A DNA stretch of 64,000 nucleotides, taken from Halalkalibacter oceani (GTDB lineage Bacteria; Bacillota; Bacilli; Bacillales; Bacillaceae_D). Within the stretch, counting starts at the first letter, position 1. Each line of letters begins with the position of its first letter. The translations under genes and the position numbers were made by a program. Below, piece by piece: positions 34,842 through 43,531 of the stretch. The DNA lies in assembly GCF_040544555.1 (NCBI RefSeq), contig NZ_JBEPKD010000001.1, forward strand, positions 372,001 through 436,000, read 5' to 3'. Under the pieces are notes generated by a model. The model was not told the origin of the DNA, made no database searches, and worked only from the letters and a program-made list of their open reading frames with translations.

Positions 34842-35789
34842 TTAGCGGAGATTTTCCGAGCCTGGCAAACGCGCTTCAATCAGCGCCTTTCTGATCTGTT
34901 CCCTTTCTTCAGCGGAGATGCGTTGAAGCGGCGGACGGACGTGTGCTTCGTCAATCCGGCTGAGCATCGCGATCGCTTCCTTCATCCGGTTATGCATATC
35001 GATAAACGGCTCGGCATAGAAAACCTGTACGAGCGGATAGAGGCGGGCGGCATGCTCTCTTGCCAATGCCAGGTCACCCTTTTGCACGGCGTCGAACAAA
35101 GCGGCCTGAATTTCGGCAATCATACTACCGTGTCCGGATAAAATGCCGTCCGCCCCGATGCAAAGCGAAGGAAGCAACGCCTTGCTGAAGCTCGTCAAAA
35201 CAGATATATGCTTCGGCAGGGCCTTCAGCTCGCGATAGTTGCGCTCATAGACGCTAATGTCATTGGACCATTCTTTGATCGCCACCACTTGATCAATGTC
35301 ACGGCAAATCCGGACAACGGTTTCGGTCGGCAAATGCAGTCCCGACGTGACCGGATACACAAAGGCGATCATTGGCAACGATGTCGCTTCGGCGATTGCT
35401 TCATAATGCCGATAAGCCATTTCAGGTCTGAGCTGCGCGCCCAGATCGAGCACAGCTGACGGAAAGATTAATAAGCAATCTGCCCCTTCCCGTTCAGCCA
35501 TTTTCGCCAGCTCGGCGGCCTGCTTCGTTCCATCGGCATAAATTCCGCAAATGACCGGAATTTCCTTGTCTGCCTCTTCGACGGTGATCCCCAGGCTGCG
35601 CTGCTGCTCCTCCCGGGTTAATGTCGCGATTTCAGCGGCATGACCATTTGTTGTGATCGCGCTAACTCCGGGCGTCTCAATCAATGCACGGAGATGGCGG
35701 CGGTAATTTCTTTCATCAATGTCCAAATCGCTTGTAAACGGCAATAAATTAGCGGGGATGACCCCTGACAGCTTTAGATCTTTTTTCAT
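34842..35789 (-). CDS. Dihydrodipicolinate synthase family aldolase/lyase
   Basis: The 315-residue TIM-barrel protein has the family Tyr in PMIAFVYPVTSGLH and the Schiff-base Lys in VVAIKEWSNDISVY. The pyruvate-binding TTGES motif of true DapA reads TTNGHAAE here, so it is not a lysine-pathway enzyme (dapA lies at 51540). Members act as 2-keto-3-deoxy-sugar aldolases or dehydratases. Its stop lies 5 nt before the SDR start and its start overlaps the CoA-transferase stop by 4 nt. Confidence 0.88.
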   Translation of the reverse strand: MKKDLKLSGVIPANLLPFTSDLDIDERNYRRHLRALIETPGVSAITTNGHAAEIATLTREEQQRSLGITVEEADKEIPVICGIYADGTKQAAELAKMAEREGADCLLIFPSAVLDLGAQLRPEMAYRHYEAIAEATSLPMIAFVYPVTSGLHLPTETVVRICRDIDQVVAIKEWSNDISVYERNYRELKALPKHISVLTSFSKALLPSLCIGADGILSGHGSMIAEIQAALFDAVQKGDLALAREHAARLYPLVQVFYAEPFIDMHNRMKEAIAMLSRIDEAHVRPPLQRISAEEREQIRKALIEARLPGSENLR

Positions 35790-37366
35790 CTTGCATACCT
35801 CCTTGATTGTTTCCCTGCAAATCGCTCCGCTTCATCTAGTCCGATTTTTTCCGGGGAAAAAATGCGTTTATCCATATAAGTAAGTTCCTCTGCAATATGC
35901 GGCCGGTACTCCATTTGCTGCAAAATATCGCGCTCCAGCTCAACTCCCGGCGCAATCTCGATTAACGTTACCCCTTTATCTGTCAAAGTGAAGACGGCGC
36001 GCTCTGTCACATAATAAACTTCCTGCCCTTTTTTCAGCGCTTCACGGCCATTAAAGGTGAGATGCGCGAGCTCGGTGACAAATTTTTTATACCGGCCCTC
36101 GTGGATGATGCGAATCGCCTGATTCTCAATCGCGACATGTAATTGCCCTGCTGTAAACGAGCCGCAGAAGACAATTTTTTTCGTCGCATGGACGATATCG
36201 ATGAAGCCGCCGAGATTATATTTGCCGTTAACCTTGCTGACATTAATGCTGCCATCCGAGGCTATCTGGGCCATTCCGAGGCAGGTCATATCGAGCCGGC
36301 CGGCATCATAAAAATCAAAAATTGCATGAGCATCCATAACCGCCATCATATTCACGCCGGCGCCAAACGCTTCTTTATTGTTCGGAATTCCGCCGACCGG
36401 GCCGTGCTCGACGTTGAAAATCACCTGCTCGGCAATGCCTTCTTCAGCGGCGATTTGCGGCACGCCGGCACTAACACCGAAACCGAAGTTGACAAGCGCC
36501 CCAGGCTCAAGCTCCATTGCTGCCCGGCGCGCAATCACTTTTTTGTAATCGAGCGGTGCCGGAGCAAGCTGTTTGACAGGGAGGCGAATATCGCCGGTCC
36601 AGGCCGGATTGTATGGCATATTCTTCATTTGCTCAGGAACGAGAACAACATAATCGACAAAGATTGCCGGGACCGTCACTGTCTTCGGATGAATGCTGCC
36701 GCGTTCGGCGAGCTGAGAGACCTGGGCAATCACGATGCCGCCATTGTTTTTCGCCGCCATTGCCTGGTGGAGGATTCCGATGGAATTAGGCTCATGCTCC
36801 AGCGACAGATTGCCATCTTCATCGGCCGTTGTCGCCCGGATGATCGCGACATCGGAAGGCAGCGCTTTGTAAAATAAAAATTCCTGGCCGTCGATCACCT
36901 GAACGGTCGCCAGCTCCTCCGTCGTTCGTGGCGTTAATTTGTTTTGCGCCATGCGCGGATCCACCATCGTATGCAGGCCTACCGCTGTCAGAATGCCGGG
37001 CTGATGGGCGGCGGCGGCCCGGACCATATTGTAAAGCGCCCCGTATGGCACTAAATAAGCTTCTACCTCGTTTTCAGCAATTAATGTGTTTAATCGATCT
37101 ACCTTCAGCGTATAATAGCTTCCGGCATACATTCGTTTCACCATTCCTTTGTGGGCAAAGCGGTCAATTCCCGTGCCGCTGCGCTGTGCTCCGGGAATGA
37201 CATTGTACACGAGCGTCAACTGATCAGGCTGCTCTGTTTCCAAATAACGTTGCTCAAGCTGTTGCAAGATCTCATCCGGCAGCAGCATTTCTCCATTTCC
37301 GGAGACGCTTATCGTCTGTCCGGACTGAATCAAAGCCGCTGCTTCTTTGGCAGACAGGATTTCCAT
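35786..37366 (-). CDS. Acyl-CoA:acetate/3-ketoacid CoA-transferase (YdiF-like)
   Basis: The 526-residue protein fuses the alpha and beta halves of family I CoA-transferases. The catalytic glutamate is Glu320 in IFNVEHGPVGGIPNN. Other marks are VSGNGEMLLPDEIL near the start, GSIHPKTVTVPAIFVDYVV, and GFGVSAGVPQIAAEEG. It would activate a carboxylic acid by transferring CoA from acetyl-CoA or another donor. Tightly packed in the operon. Confidence 0.9.
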   Translation of the reverse strand: MEILSAKEAAALIQSGQTISVSGNGEMLLPDEILQQLEQRYLETEQPDQLTLVYNVIPGAQRSGTGIDRFAHKGMVKRMYAGSYYTLKVDRLNTLIAENEVEAYLVPYGALYNMVRAAAAHQPGILTAVGLHTMVDPRMAQNKLTPRTTEELATVQVIDGQEFLFYKALPSDVAIIRATTADEDGNLSLEHEPNSIGILHQAMAAKNNGGIVIAQVSQLAERGSIHPKTVTVPAIFVDYVVLVPEQMKNMPYNPAWTGDIRLPVKQLAPAPLDYKKVIARRAAMELEPGALVNFGFGVSAGVPQIAAEEGIAEQVIFNVEHGPVGGIPNNKEAFGAGVNMMAVMDAHAIFDFYDAGRLDMTCLGMAQIASDGSINVSKVNGKYNLGGFIDIVHATKKIVFCGSFTAGQLHVAIENQAIRIIHEGRYKKFVTELAHLTFNGREALKKGQEVYYVTERAVFTLTDKGVTLIEIAPGVELERDILQQMEYRPHIAEELTYMDKRIFSPEKIGLDEAERFAGKQSRRYAR

Positions 37367-37390
37367 TCTCTCATCCCCTTTTTTTGCCAG

Positions 37391-38506
37391 TTAATAGAAA
37401 AGCGCCAATCGCTCGTGATCGTTTTTATGAATTAAGCGGTATAACGCCTCAACGAAATAATAATCACCGTACATCGTCGACTCGCCGATCCCGGAGCGGC
37501 GCGGCTGATCAACGGTCGCTCTTTCAATCAAGCCATAGCAATCAGACCGGGGCGAAAAGCAATGGTCAACCAGCGCCTGAACAAGAAGCTCGCCGCGCTT
37601 ATGCCAGCGCGCCTCCTGCTCCGCCGGTGATTGGTCGGCAAGCAGGAGCATCCCGGCTGCGGCAATGCTCGCCGCCGAAGAATCAATCGGCGCATCCGGC
37701 TCATTTCTAAAATAAAAATCCCAGCGCGGCAAAGTCGTTCCGTCGTCAAGATGGTCCCAGAAGTAGTCAGCGAGCCTGGCGGAGCAGTCAAGATAGCGCT
37801 TCTCCCCCGTATAGCGATACATATTGGCAAATCCATACAGTGCCCAGGCCTGCCCGCGGGACCAGCAAGTTTCGGCGGAAAAGCCTTGATGCGTCCCCCG
37901 TTCAACAACAGCAAAGGACTCGGTGTCCCAGCGCACTGTATGATAGGTGGAAGCATCCGCACGCACATGATAGCGGATGATGTTGTCGGCAACCTGTATG
38001 GCGGTTTGCGCCAGTTTTTCGTTCCCTGTTTCTTGACTTGCCCAGACCATGAGCGGTAAATTCATGATCGTATCAACGATGGCGACACCTTCATAGCCCG
38101 GCTCATCCCAAGCCAAAATCAATCCTGCTCGCTCCTCGTAAAGATCGCTCATATTATAGGCGCCGGCAATCGCCAGCTCTTTCAGCTGGCCGTCACTTGT
38201 CAGACGCTCGCCCATTACGCAGCTCGGGCCGAAAAGAAAGCCCATATCATGCGTCTTGTTGTCATCCGTCCGGGCTTTCAACCTTCGCGCCCAAGCTGCC
38301 GCCTGCTGAAGCGCCTTCTGCTGATCGGTCTCATAGAGTGATTTGATCCATTGCAATCCCGTCCAAAAACCGCCGGTCCAATGACCGTAGCGGAATGTCA
38401 GCCATTTTCCGTCCTTCGTAATATGAGGAAAATCGCTCACTTTCTTTTCGATCTCCGTCACTTTCTCCAGGCTTTTCATTAAGACATCTGCTAGATTATT
38501 CGTCAT
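37391..38506 (-). CDS. Glycoside hydrolase family 88, unsaturated uronyl hydrolase
   Basis: The 371-residue (alpha/alpha)6-barrel protein lacks a signal peptide and so acts inside the cell. The two aspartates that matter in Bacillus UGL (Asp88, Asp149) correspond to Asp87 in THDMGFLFG and Asp145 in IVDTIMNLPL. Also seen are HWTGGFWTGLQW and CWSRGQAWALYGFANMYRYT. The family removes the 4,5-unsaturated uronic acid left by polysaccharide lyases. The released sugar would suit KduI/KduD encoded at 52.5-54.1 kb. Confidence 0.92.
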   Translation of the reverse strand: MTNNLADVLMKSLEKVTEIEKKVSDFPHITKDGKWLTFRYGHWTGGFWTGLQWIKSLYETDQQKALQQAAAWARRLKARTDDNKTHDMGFLFGPSCVMGERLTSDGQLKELAIAGAYNMSDLYEERAGLILAWDEPGYEGVAIVDTIMNLPLMVWASQETGNEKLAQTAIQVADNIIRYHVRADASTYHTVRWDTESFAVVERGTHQGFSAETCWSRGQAWALYGFANMYRYTGEKRYLDCSARLADYFWDHLDDGTTLPRWDFYFRNEPDAPIDSSAASIAAAGMLLLADQSPAEQEARWHKRGELLVQALVDHCFSPRSDCYGLIERATVDQPRRSGIGESTMYGDYYFVEALYRLIHKNDHERLALFY

Positions 38507-38519
38507 CCCTCATCCGCCC

Positions 38520-39281
38520 TTAGTCCATTAAGGTGCCGCCATTGACTTCGATCATTTCGCCAGTCATGTAATCGGCTGCCTCAGAAGCGAGAAACAGCAC
38601 CGCACCGACACATTCCTCCGGTGTCCCCTCACGGCCGAGCGGGATTTGCATCTGCATCTTCGCCCGCATCTCCTCTGGCGTGTAGCGATCATGGAACGGC
38701 GTCGCGATAATTCCCGGAGCAATCCCGTTTACGAGAATATTTGCGGAAGCGAGTTCCTTCGCCAGCCCCTTTGTAAACGTGCTTACCGCCCCTTTTGAAG
38801 AGGCGTAAGCGATCGAACCGCCACCGCCGCCATTTCTCGCAGCCTGTGAGGAGAGATTAATAATCTTGCCCCCTCCCTGCTGTTTCAAAAGTGGAATCGC
38901 CTGCTTCGAGCATAAAAAGACCGATTTCGCATTAACTTCAAAGACGCGGTCCCACAGCTCTTCCTCCATTTCCTCAATCGCGGTTCGCTTTAACAGACCG
39001 CCGGCATTATTGATTAAAAGATTCAGCTTGCCATAGGTGTCAACCGTTTGCGCAAATAAGGCTTCCACTTCTTCCTTGCGTGATACATCGGCCTGGACCG
39101 CGATGGCGCGTCCTCCTTTTCTTTCAATCTCGGAAACAACCTCTTCCGCCTTCTCTTTGCTGTTGTTATAATTGACGACAACTTGGGCGCCAGCTTCGGC
39201 AAGCCCTTTCGCAACCGCCGCCCCAATTCCTGTGCTCGCTCCGGTTACGATCGCGACCTGCCCGTTCAATTCAATCTTCAT
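38520..39281 (-). CDS. SDR family oxidoreductase (2 of 3 in operon)
   Basis: A 253-residue FabG-like dehydrogenase with AIVTGASTGIGAAVAKGLAE, VVVNYNNSKEKAEEV (an Asn and no Asp at the end of strand two, which suits NADP), NLLINNAGGLLKR and SIAYASSKGAVSTFTKGLAK with the catalytic Tyr-Lys. It ends YMTGEMIEVNGGTLMD. It lies between MaoC and GH88 genes. The substrate is unknown. Confidence 0.9.
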   Translation of the reverse strand: MKIELNGQVAIVTGASTGIGAAVAKGLAEAGAQVVVNYNNSKEKAEEVVSEIERKGGRAIAVQADVSRKEEVEALFAQTVDTYGKLNLLINNAGGLLKRTAIEEMEEELWDRVFEVNAKSVFLCSKQAIPLLKQQGGGKIINLSSQAARNGGGGGSIAYASSKGAVSTFTKGLAKELASANILVNGIAPGIIATPFHDRYTPEEMRAKMQMQIPLGREGTPEECVGAVLFLASEAADYMTGEMIEVNGGTLMD

Positions 39282-39284
39282 ACT

Positions 39285-39710
39285 TTAGTCCTCCCTGTCG
39301 ATGAATTTTAAAATATGTGTTGCGACGGTACAAAGCTCGTCATCCTGATTGCGGACTTCAATCGACGCCTTTGTCTTTTGCCCGCCTTCGTCCACTTCGG
39401 TAATCGTATATGACACGGTTATCGTATCGCCGATAAAAATCGGCTGAATAAAGCGGATCCGGTCATAGCCGTATGAGACGGCAGGCAAGCCGGTTTTTTC
39501 AACCATTAATGTTGAAGTCGTCGAGGCAAAGCCGACCGAAAGCACGCCATGAGCGATTCTTTTCTTATAAGCTGTTTTGCTCATGTACTGCTCATTGACG
39601 TGATTCGGACTTAAATCCCCGGTAATCCCGGCGAACAAATACACATCGGTCTCGCCAATCGTTTTGCTGAATTGAACCGAATCGCCCACTTTAATTGGCA
39701 GCTGCTTCAT
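39285..39710 (-). CDS. MaoC-like hydratase/dehydratase
   Basis: The 141-residue hot-dog protein shows the hydratase 2 motif as YLFAGITGDLSPNHVNEQYM with the Asp and His pair, followed by RIAHGVLSVGFASTTSTL. It hydrates or dehydrates an enoyl- or hydroxyacyl-type substrate, usually a thioester. The start overlaps the end of the Gfo/Idh/MocA gene by 4 nt, and the stop is 3 nt from the next SDR start. Confidence 0.9.
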   Translation of the reverse strand: MKQLPIKVGDSVQFSKTIGETDVYLFAGITGDLSPNHVNEQYMSKTAYKKRIAHGVLSVGFASTTSTLMVEKTGLPAVSYGYDRIRFIQPIFIGDTITVSYTITEVDEGGQKTKASIEVRNQDDELCTVATHILKFIDRED

Positions 39711-40714
39711 TGCTTCACCCCCTCTCCTTTTTCTGCAAGTGAAATCACCCGCTTTTGATCTAGCGACTGCTTGACAGCATCAAGCACTCTCATCAGCGTA
39801 ACGATTTCTCTTCCGGAAGCAATCGGCTCACGCCCATCAATGATCGCTTCGCAAAACTCCGCCATTTGCCGCTCGAAATTGACGCCGCCATCAAGATAGG
39901 AGCCGTACGGCTCTGTCACCATTAGCTCATCAGCGATCCATAAATCTTTTTCATCCTTAATCCGCATCGTCCCATTTGTGCCGACGATAATTCGCTCATT
40001 ATAAGGTGGCGCGCAATGAAAGGAGAGATGAACCGTTGCTGTTTTTCCTGAAGGAAATGTCAACACAATCGTCGCCTGACTTGTGCCGGTCAGCTGGTCG
40101 CTGAAGCTTCCGCCGACCGCATAGACCGTTTCCGGTGCTTCCTCAAGAAGATACAATGTCGTATCGAGCGGATGAGGGGCGTTTAACTCAACAATGAGAT
40201 GCTTCATTTCGTTCCACCATTCCGTCAGTACCCGGTCAAACGACACACCTAAATAATGAGTTGTGTCGATCACTTCACCGATTTGTTTCTGTTTCAGCGA
40301 AGCTTTGGCGGCGCGTGCCGCCTTAAAAAAGCGCCGGCATTGCGCGATCATCAGCGTAACATGGTGCCTGTCGGCCGCTTCAACCATTTTTTCAGCATCT
40401 TCAACGCTCATCGCCATCGGCTTCTCGACAAGGATGTGCTTGCCGGCCTGCGCCGCAGCGATCGCCTGCTCCGCATGCACTTCATTTGGTGTGCAAAGAA
40501 TAACACCGTCAATTTCAGGATTATTTAATAGCTCCTCATATTCGGTATAGATGGACGGAATGCCGTACTCTTTCGCTGCTTTTTCAGCCCGGCTGCGGTT
40601 TCTGCTCATGACAGCGACAAGCTCAGCCTTTTCCTTCGCCTGCAAGATGCTGCGAATATGAGCCGTTGATATTCTGCCGATTCCGACTACGGCAAGCTTT
40701 ACTTTCTTCGTCAA
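39707..40714 (-). CDS. Gfo/Idh/MocA family oxidoreductase
   Basis: A 335-residue NAD(P)-dependent sugar or cyclitol dehydrogenase: KLAVVGIGRISTAHIRSILQ for cofactor binding, GVILCTPNEVHAEQAIAAA, HILVEKPMAMSVEDAEKMVE with the catalytic EKP, and HPLDTTLYLLEEAPETVY with the second catalytic His. I prefer TTG 40714 because GGAG lies 9 nt upstream; ATG 40723 is too close to it. It suggests oxidation at a sugar-ring hydroxyl in the pathway. Confidence 0.9.
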   Translation of the reverse strand: MTKKVKLAVVGIGRISTAHIRSILQAKEKAELVAVMSRNRSRAEKAAKEYGIPSIYTEYEELLNNPEIDGVILCTPNEVHAEQAIAAAQAGKHILVEKPMAMSVEDAEKMVEAADRHHVTLMIAQCRRFFKAARAAKASLKQKQIGEVIDTTHYLGVSFDRVLTEWWNEMKHLIVELNAPHPLDTTLYLLEEAPETVYAVGGSFSDQLTGTSQATIVLTFPSGKTATVHLSFHCAPPYNERIIVGTNGTMRIKDEKDLWIADELMVTEPYGSYLDGGVNFERQMAEFCEAIIDGREPIASGREIVTLMRVLDAVKQSLDQKRVISLAEKGEGVKQ

Positions 40715-40744
40715 TCGAATCATCTCCTTCGCCTCAATTTGGCA

Positions 40745-41488
40745 TTATTCCATTAAAATCCCGCCATCGACATTCAAACTTTCGCCGTACACATAGCTCG
40801 CTTTATCCGAACAGAGAAACAGAACGGCATTCGCAATCTCTTCCGGCTTCGCAAACCGCCCAAGCGGAATAGCGGCTGCGACACTTTCCCGTAATTCCTC
40901 GTTCAGCTGATGATGCATCGACGTATCGGCCGGGCCCGGACAAATGCTGTTTATCCGGATTCCCGACCCGGCCATCTCTCTGGCGATTGATTTCACCATC
41001 GCCAGCACGCCGCCTTTTGACGCACCGTAGGCGGCGGTGCCGATTCTTCCACCGCCGCGCTTCGCCGTGTCCGAAGCAATCGCGACGATGCTGCCGGTCT
41101 TTTGCGGCAGCATCAGCTCATATGATTTCTGCACGCAAAGAAATGTGCCGCTTAAATTGATCCGTATAACCTCCTCCCATTCAGCCAACGTCAGCTCAAG
41201 CAGCTTCGTTTTATTAATCACGCCGGCACACGTCACGCAATGATCAAGCCTGCCGAACTGCTGGCCGATATCGTCAAACAGCGCTTCAACGCTCTCCTCA
41301 TTCCTGACATCAACCTGATAGGCGCTTGCCCGCCCGCCGTATTCCCTGAACACCGCAGCGACAGCTTCCGCCTGTTGCAAATCGCGATCAGCAAGACAGA
41401 CGGTCACTCCTTCCTTGAAAAAAGCTTCCGAAACAGCACGGCCTATCCCGCTTGCTGCCCCGGTGACTAAAGCAACTCGTTGATTCAT
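40745..41488 (-). CDS. SDR family oxidoreductase (3 of 3 in operon)
   Basis: A 247-residue FabG-like dehydrogenase: ALVTGAASGIGRAVSEAF, VCLADRDLQQAEAV with an Asp favouring NAD, HCVTCAGVINKTKL (NAG replaced by CAG), and GTAAYGASKGGVLAMVKSIA with the catalytic Tyr-Lys. It ends YVYGESLNVDGGILME. It is the first enzyme gene behind the TRAP transporter genes. Confidence 0.9.
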   Translation of the reverse strand: MNQRVALVTGAASGIGRAVSEAFFKEGVTVCLADRDLQQAEAVAAVFREYGGRASAYQVDVRNEESVEALFDDIGQQFGRLDHCVTCAGVINKTKLLELTLAEWEEVIRINLSGTFLCVQKSYELMLPQKTGSIVAIASDTAKRGGGRIGTAAYGASKGGVLAMVKSIAREMAGSGIRINSICPGPADTSMHHQLNEELRESVAAAIPLGRFAKPEEIANAVLFLCSDKASYVYGESLNVDGGILME

Positions 41489-41527
41489 CTCGATCAGCTC
41501 TTTTCGCTCATATTTTTTTGTTTTCCG

Positions 41528-42862
41528 TTATGGACAAATATAGCCGCCTTCCGGTCCGACAAAGCAGCCGACTGATTCCGGCATAAAGACCTTCGGCAAA
41601 TACAGCACCGTATCAGGGAAAAAGACGACGATCGTCAAGGTGATAATAAACACTCCATACATCGGCAAGCATTGCAGCAAAGCGTCTTTAAAGCGGACCT
41701 TTGACAACCCGGACGCCAAAAGCAAAGCGAGGCCGTACGGTGGTGTAATTAAACCGAAGGCAAGCGTGATAATGACGATAACCCCCATATGAACCGGGTT
41801 GATATTGCCAAGTTCGACAAGGGAAATGACAATCGGCATAAAAATAATGATCGCCGGAACCGCATCGACAAATTGGCCGACAACAATAAACATCAGGATG
41901 ACAAGAAACATAATCAAAATCGGATTGGTGCCGGCAAAGCGCTCGATATAGCCGGAAACGACTTCGGGCGCTTTTAAGTAAGCAATCATCCAGCCGAACG
42001 CCGAGGCTGCCGCGACGCAGATTAACGGCACCGAATAGAGGACGCCGGCATTCATAAAATCTTTATGAAGATGGCGCAAATGGCTCTTTTTTAGGACGGG
42101 AATCGCGACGCAGATCGTGTAGACGACGGCAATCATCCCGGCTTCTGTCGGCGTAAACCAGCCGCTCAAAATTCCGCCCATAATAATAAACGGAATCATC
42201 AGCGGAAGCGCCGCCCTCTTTGCTGACTGGCTGATTTCCACAAAGGTCGAGCGCTGTTTGCGAATCGGCGGCGCCTGAAAGAAGAAACAATACACCATAA
42301 AGCCGCCGGCGATTAAGATGCCGGGAATAATTCCTCCAAGAAAAATGCCGATAATCGAAACTCCGCCGCTCGCCCCGTAAATGATCGCCATAATGCTCGG
42401 CGGCACGATATTGGCCAATGTCGCCGTTGCGGCGATCAACGCCGCGGTAAAGGCCGGATGATAGCCTTCATTTTTCATCTGCGGAGCGAGGATTCTCGTC
42501 GCCGCAGCCACATCAGCGGTTGAGGAACCAGACATCCCCGCGAAAAACAGACTGAAAACGGTGTTTACTTGGGCCAGCCCGCTGCGAATATGACCGACCA
42601 GGCTGTTGGCCAGGCGGATAATCCGCTCGGTAATATTCGTTGAGGCCATCAGCTCGCCGGCAAGCAGGAAAAATGGAACCGCCATCAGCGGGACGGAGTT
42701 AATCCCGTTAAACAGCTGACCGACCATTGAAGGAAGGCTGATCTCTGTGAACAAGGTGGCAACGAGCACGCTGGCAATAATCGCAAAGGCAACAGGCACG
42801 CCAATTACACCAAAAAAGAGAAACAGAAAGCTCATTAATCCGATTATCATTCCAGCTGACAT
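41528..42862 (-). CDS. TRAP transporter large permease (DctM), cluster 1
   Basis: The 444-residue protein has about twelve spans and the family blocks NSVPLMAVPFFLLAGELMAS, FAGMSGSSTADVAAATRILA and PPSIMAIIYGASGGVSIIGI. It is the channel-forming subunit of a sodium-driven importer. Translation is coupled to the small permease (TAATG). The unusual tail SVGCFVGPEGGYICP after the last span is cysteine-containing and differs from the second DctM in the window. Confidence 0.93.
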   Translation of the reverse strand: MSAGMIIGLMSFLFLFFGVIGVPVAFAIIASVLVATLFTEISLPSMVGQLFNGINSVPLMAVPFFLLAGELMASTNITERIIRLANSLVGHIRSGLAQVNTVFSLFFAGMSGSSTADVAAATRILAPQMKNEGYHPAFTAALIAATATLANIVPPSIMAIIYGASGGVSIIGIFLGGIIPGILIAGGFMVYCFFFQAPPIRKQRSTFVEISQSAKRAALPLMIPFIIMGGILSGWFTPTEAGMIAVVYTICVAIPVLKKSHLRHLHKDFMNAGVLYSVPLICVAAASAFGWMIAYLKAPEVVSGYIERFAGTNPILIMFLVILMFIVVGQFVDAVPAIIIFMPIVISLVELGNINPVHMGVIVIITLAFGLITPPYGLALLLASGLSKVRFKDALLQCLPMYGVFIITLTIVVFFPDTVLYLPKVFMPESVGCFVGPEGGYICP

Positions 42863-43425
42863 TATCCGGTCATCTCCTCTTCATCCGACTTGTTTTCCTC
42901 AAACATCGAGTGCGTATGAAATCCTTTTTTCCACCCATTAATGAGCTGCTCAATCGTAAAGAGGGAGATCAGCACCCCGGAAATGGGAAGAATGACGGTC
43001 AAGACAGCGATCGGGGTCATTGAAGGCATCAAATAGCTTTGAAAGCCGTGCAGAAAATTGATGTAGCCGAAATACAATAACGACAGAGCAACACCGAGTA
43101 CGACAAGACGGTTAAATGTTTCCAGCAGTACGCGGCTTGCTCCTCGCAAATTTTCAGTTGTATTGGCAAGAATGACATGCTCATTACGGCGTACGGCAAC
43201 CGAAGCGCCTAGAAAGATTCCGTAGACGAAGAAGCCCAATGTTACCTCTTGGAGCCAGAGCCACGGATGACCTATCGAGCGGGTAACGACGTCTAGAAAG
43301 ACACCTAATGTAAAGCCCGCTATCGCCACTCCGCAAAGAATCATCAAAATCCGCTCCAGCACATCAAATGCTTTCCATTTCAAGTTGCGGTCTTGTTGAG
43401 AAACAATCGTTTCCTTTTGACTCAT
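42862..43425 (-). CDS. TRAP transporter small permease (DctQ), cluster 1
   Basis: The 187-residue protein has four spans with the DctQ pattern, including LWLQEVTLGFFVYGIFLGAS and a following VRRNEHVI. I chose ATG 43425 (MSQKETIVSQQD) because GAGGTG lies 9 nt upstream; the longer frame to 43497 has none. It ends in an acidic cytoplasmic tail (ENKSDEEEMTG). Confidence 0.9.
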   Translation of the reverse strand: MSQKETIVSQQDRNLKWKAFDVLERILMILCGVAIAGFTLGVFLDVVTRSIGHPWLWLQEVTLGFFVYGIFLGASVAVRRNEHVILANTTENLRGASRVLLETFNRLVVLGVALSLLYFGYINFLHGFQSYLMPSMTPIAVLTVILPISGVLISLFTIEQLINGWKKGFHTHSMFEENKSDEEEMTG

Positions 43426-43531
43426 TCCAGACACCTCACTTTTGTAGAACGGGTCTGCTCCAAAGACGGAATGGCTGTTGAAGCAGACCTTGCTCAAATT
43501 GCTGGCGATCCGTTACCGAAAACGAGTTTGC

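Noticed and set aside
36143..36877. A 244-codon plus-strand frame antisense to the CoA-transferase gene
   Set aside because: Shadow frame; the minus-strand gene has intact motifs and ribosome binding site.
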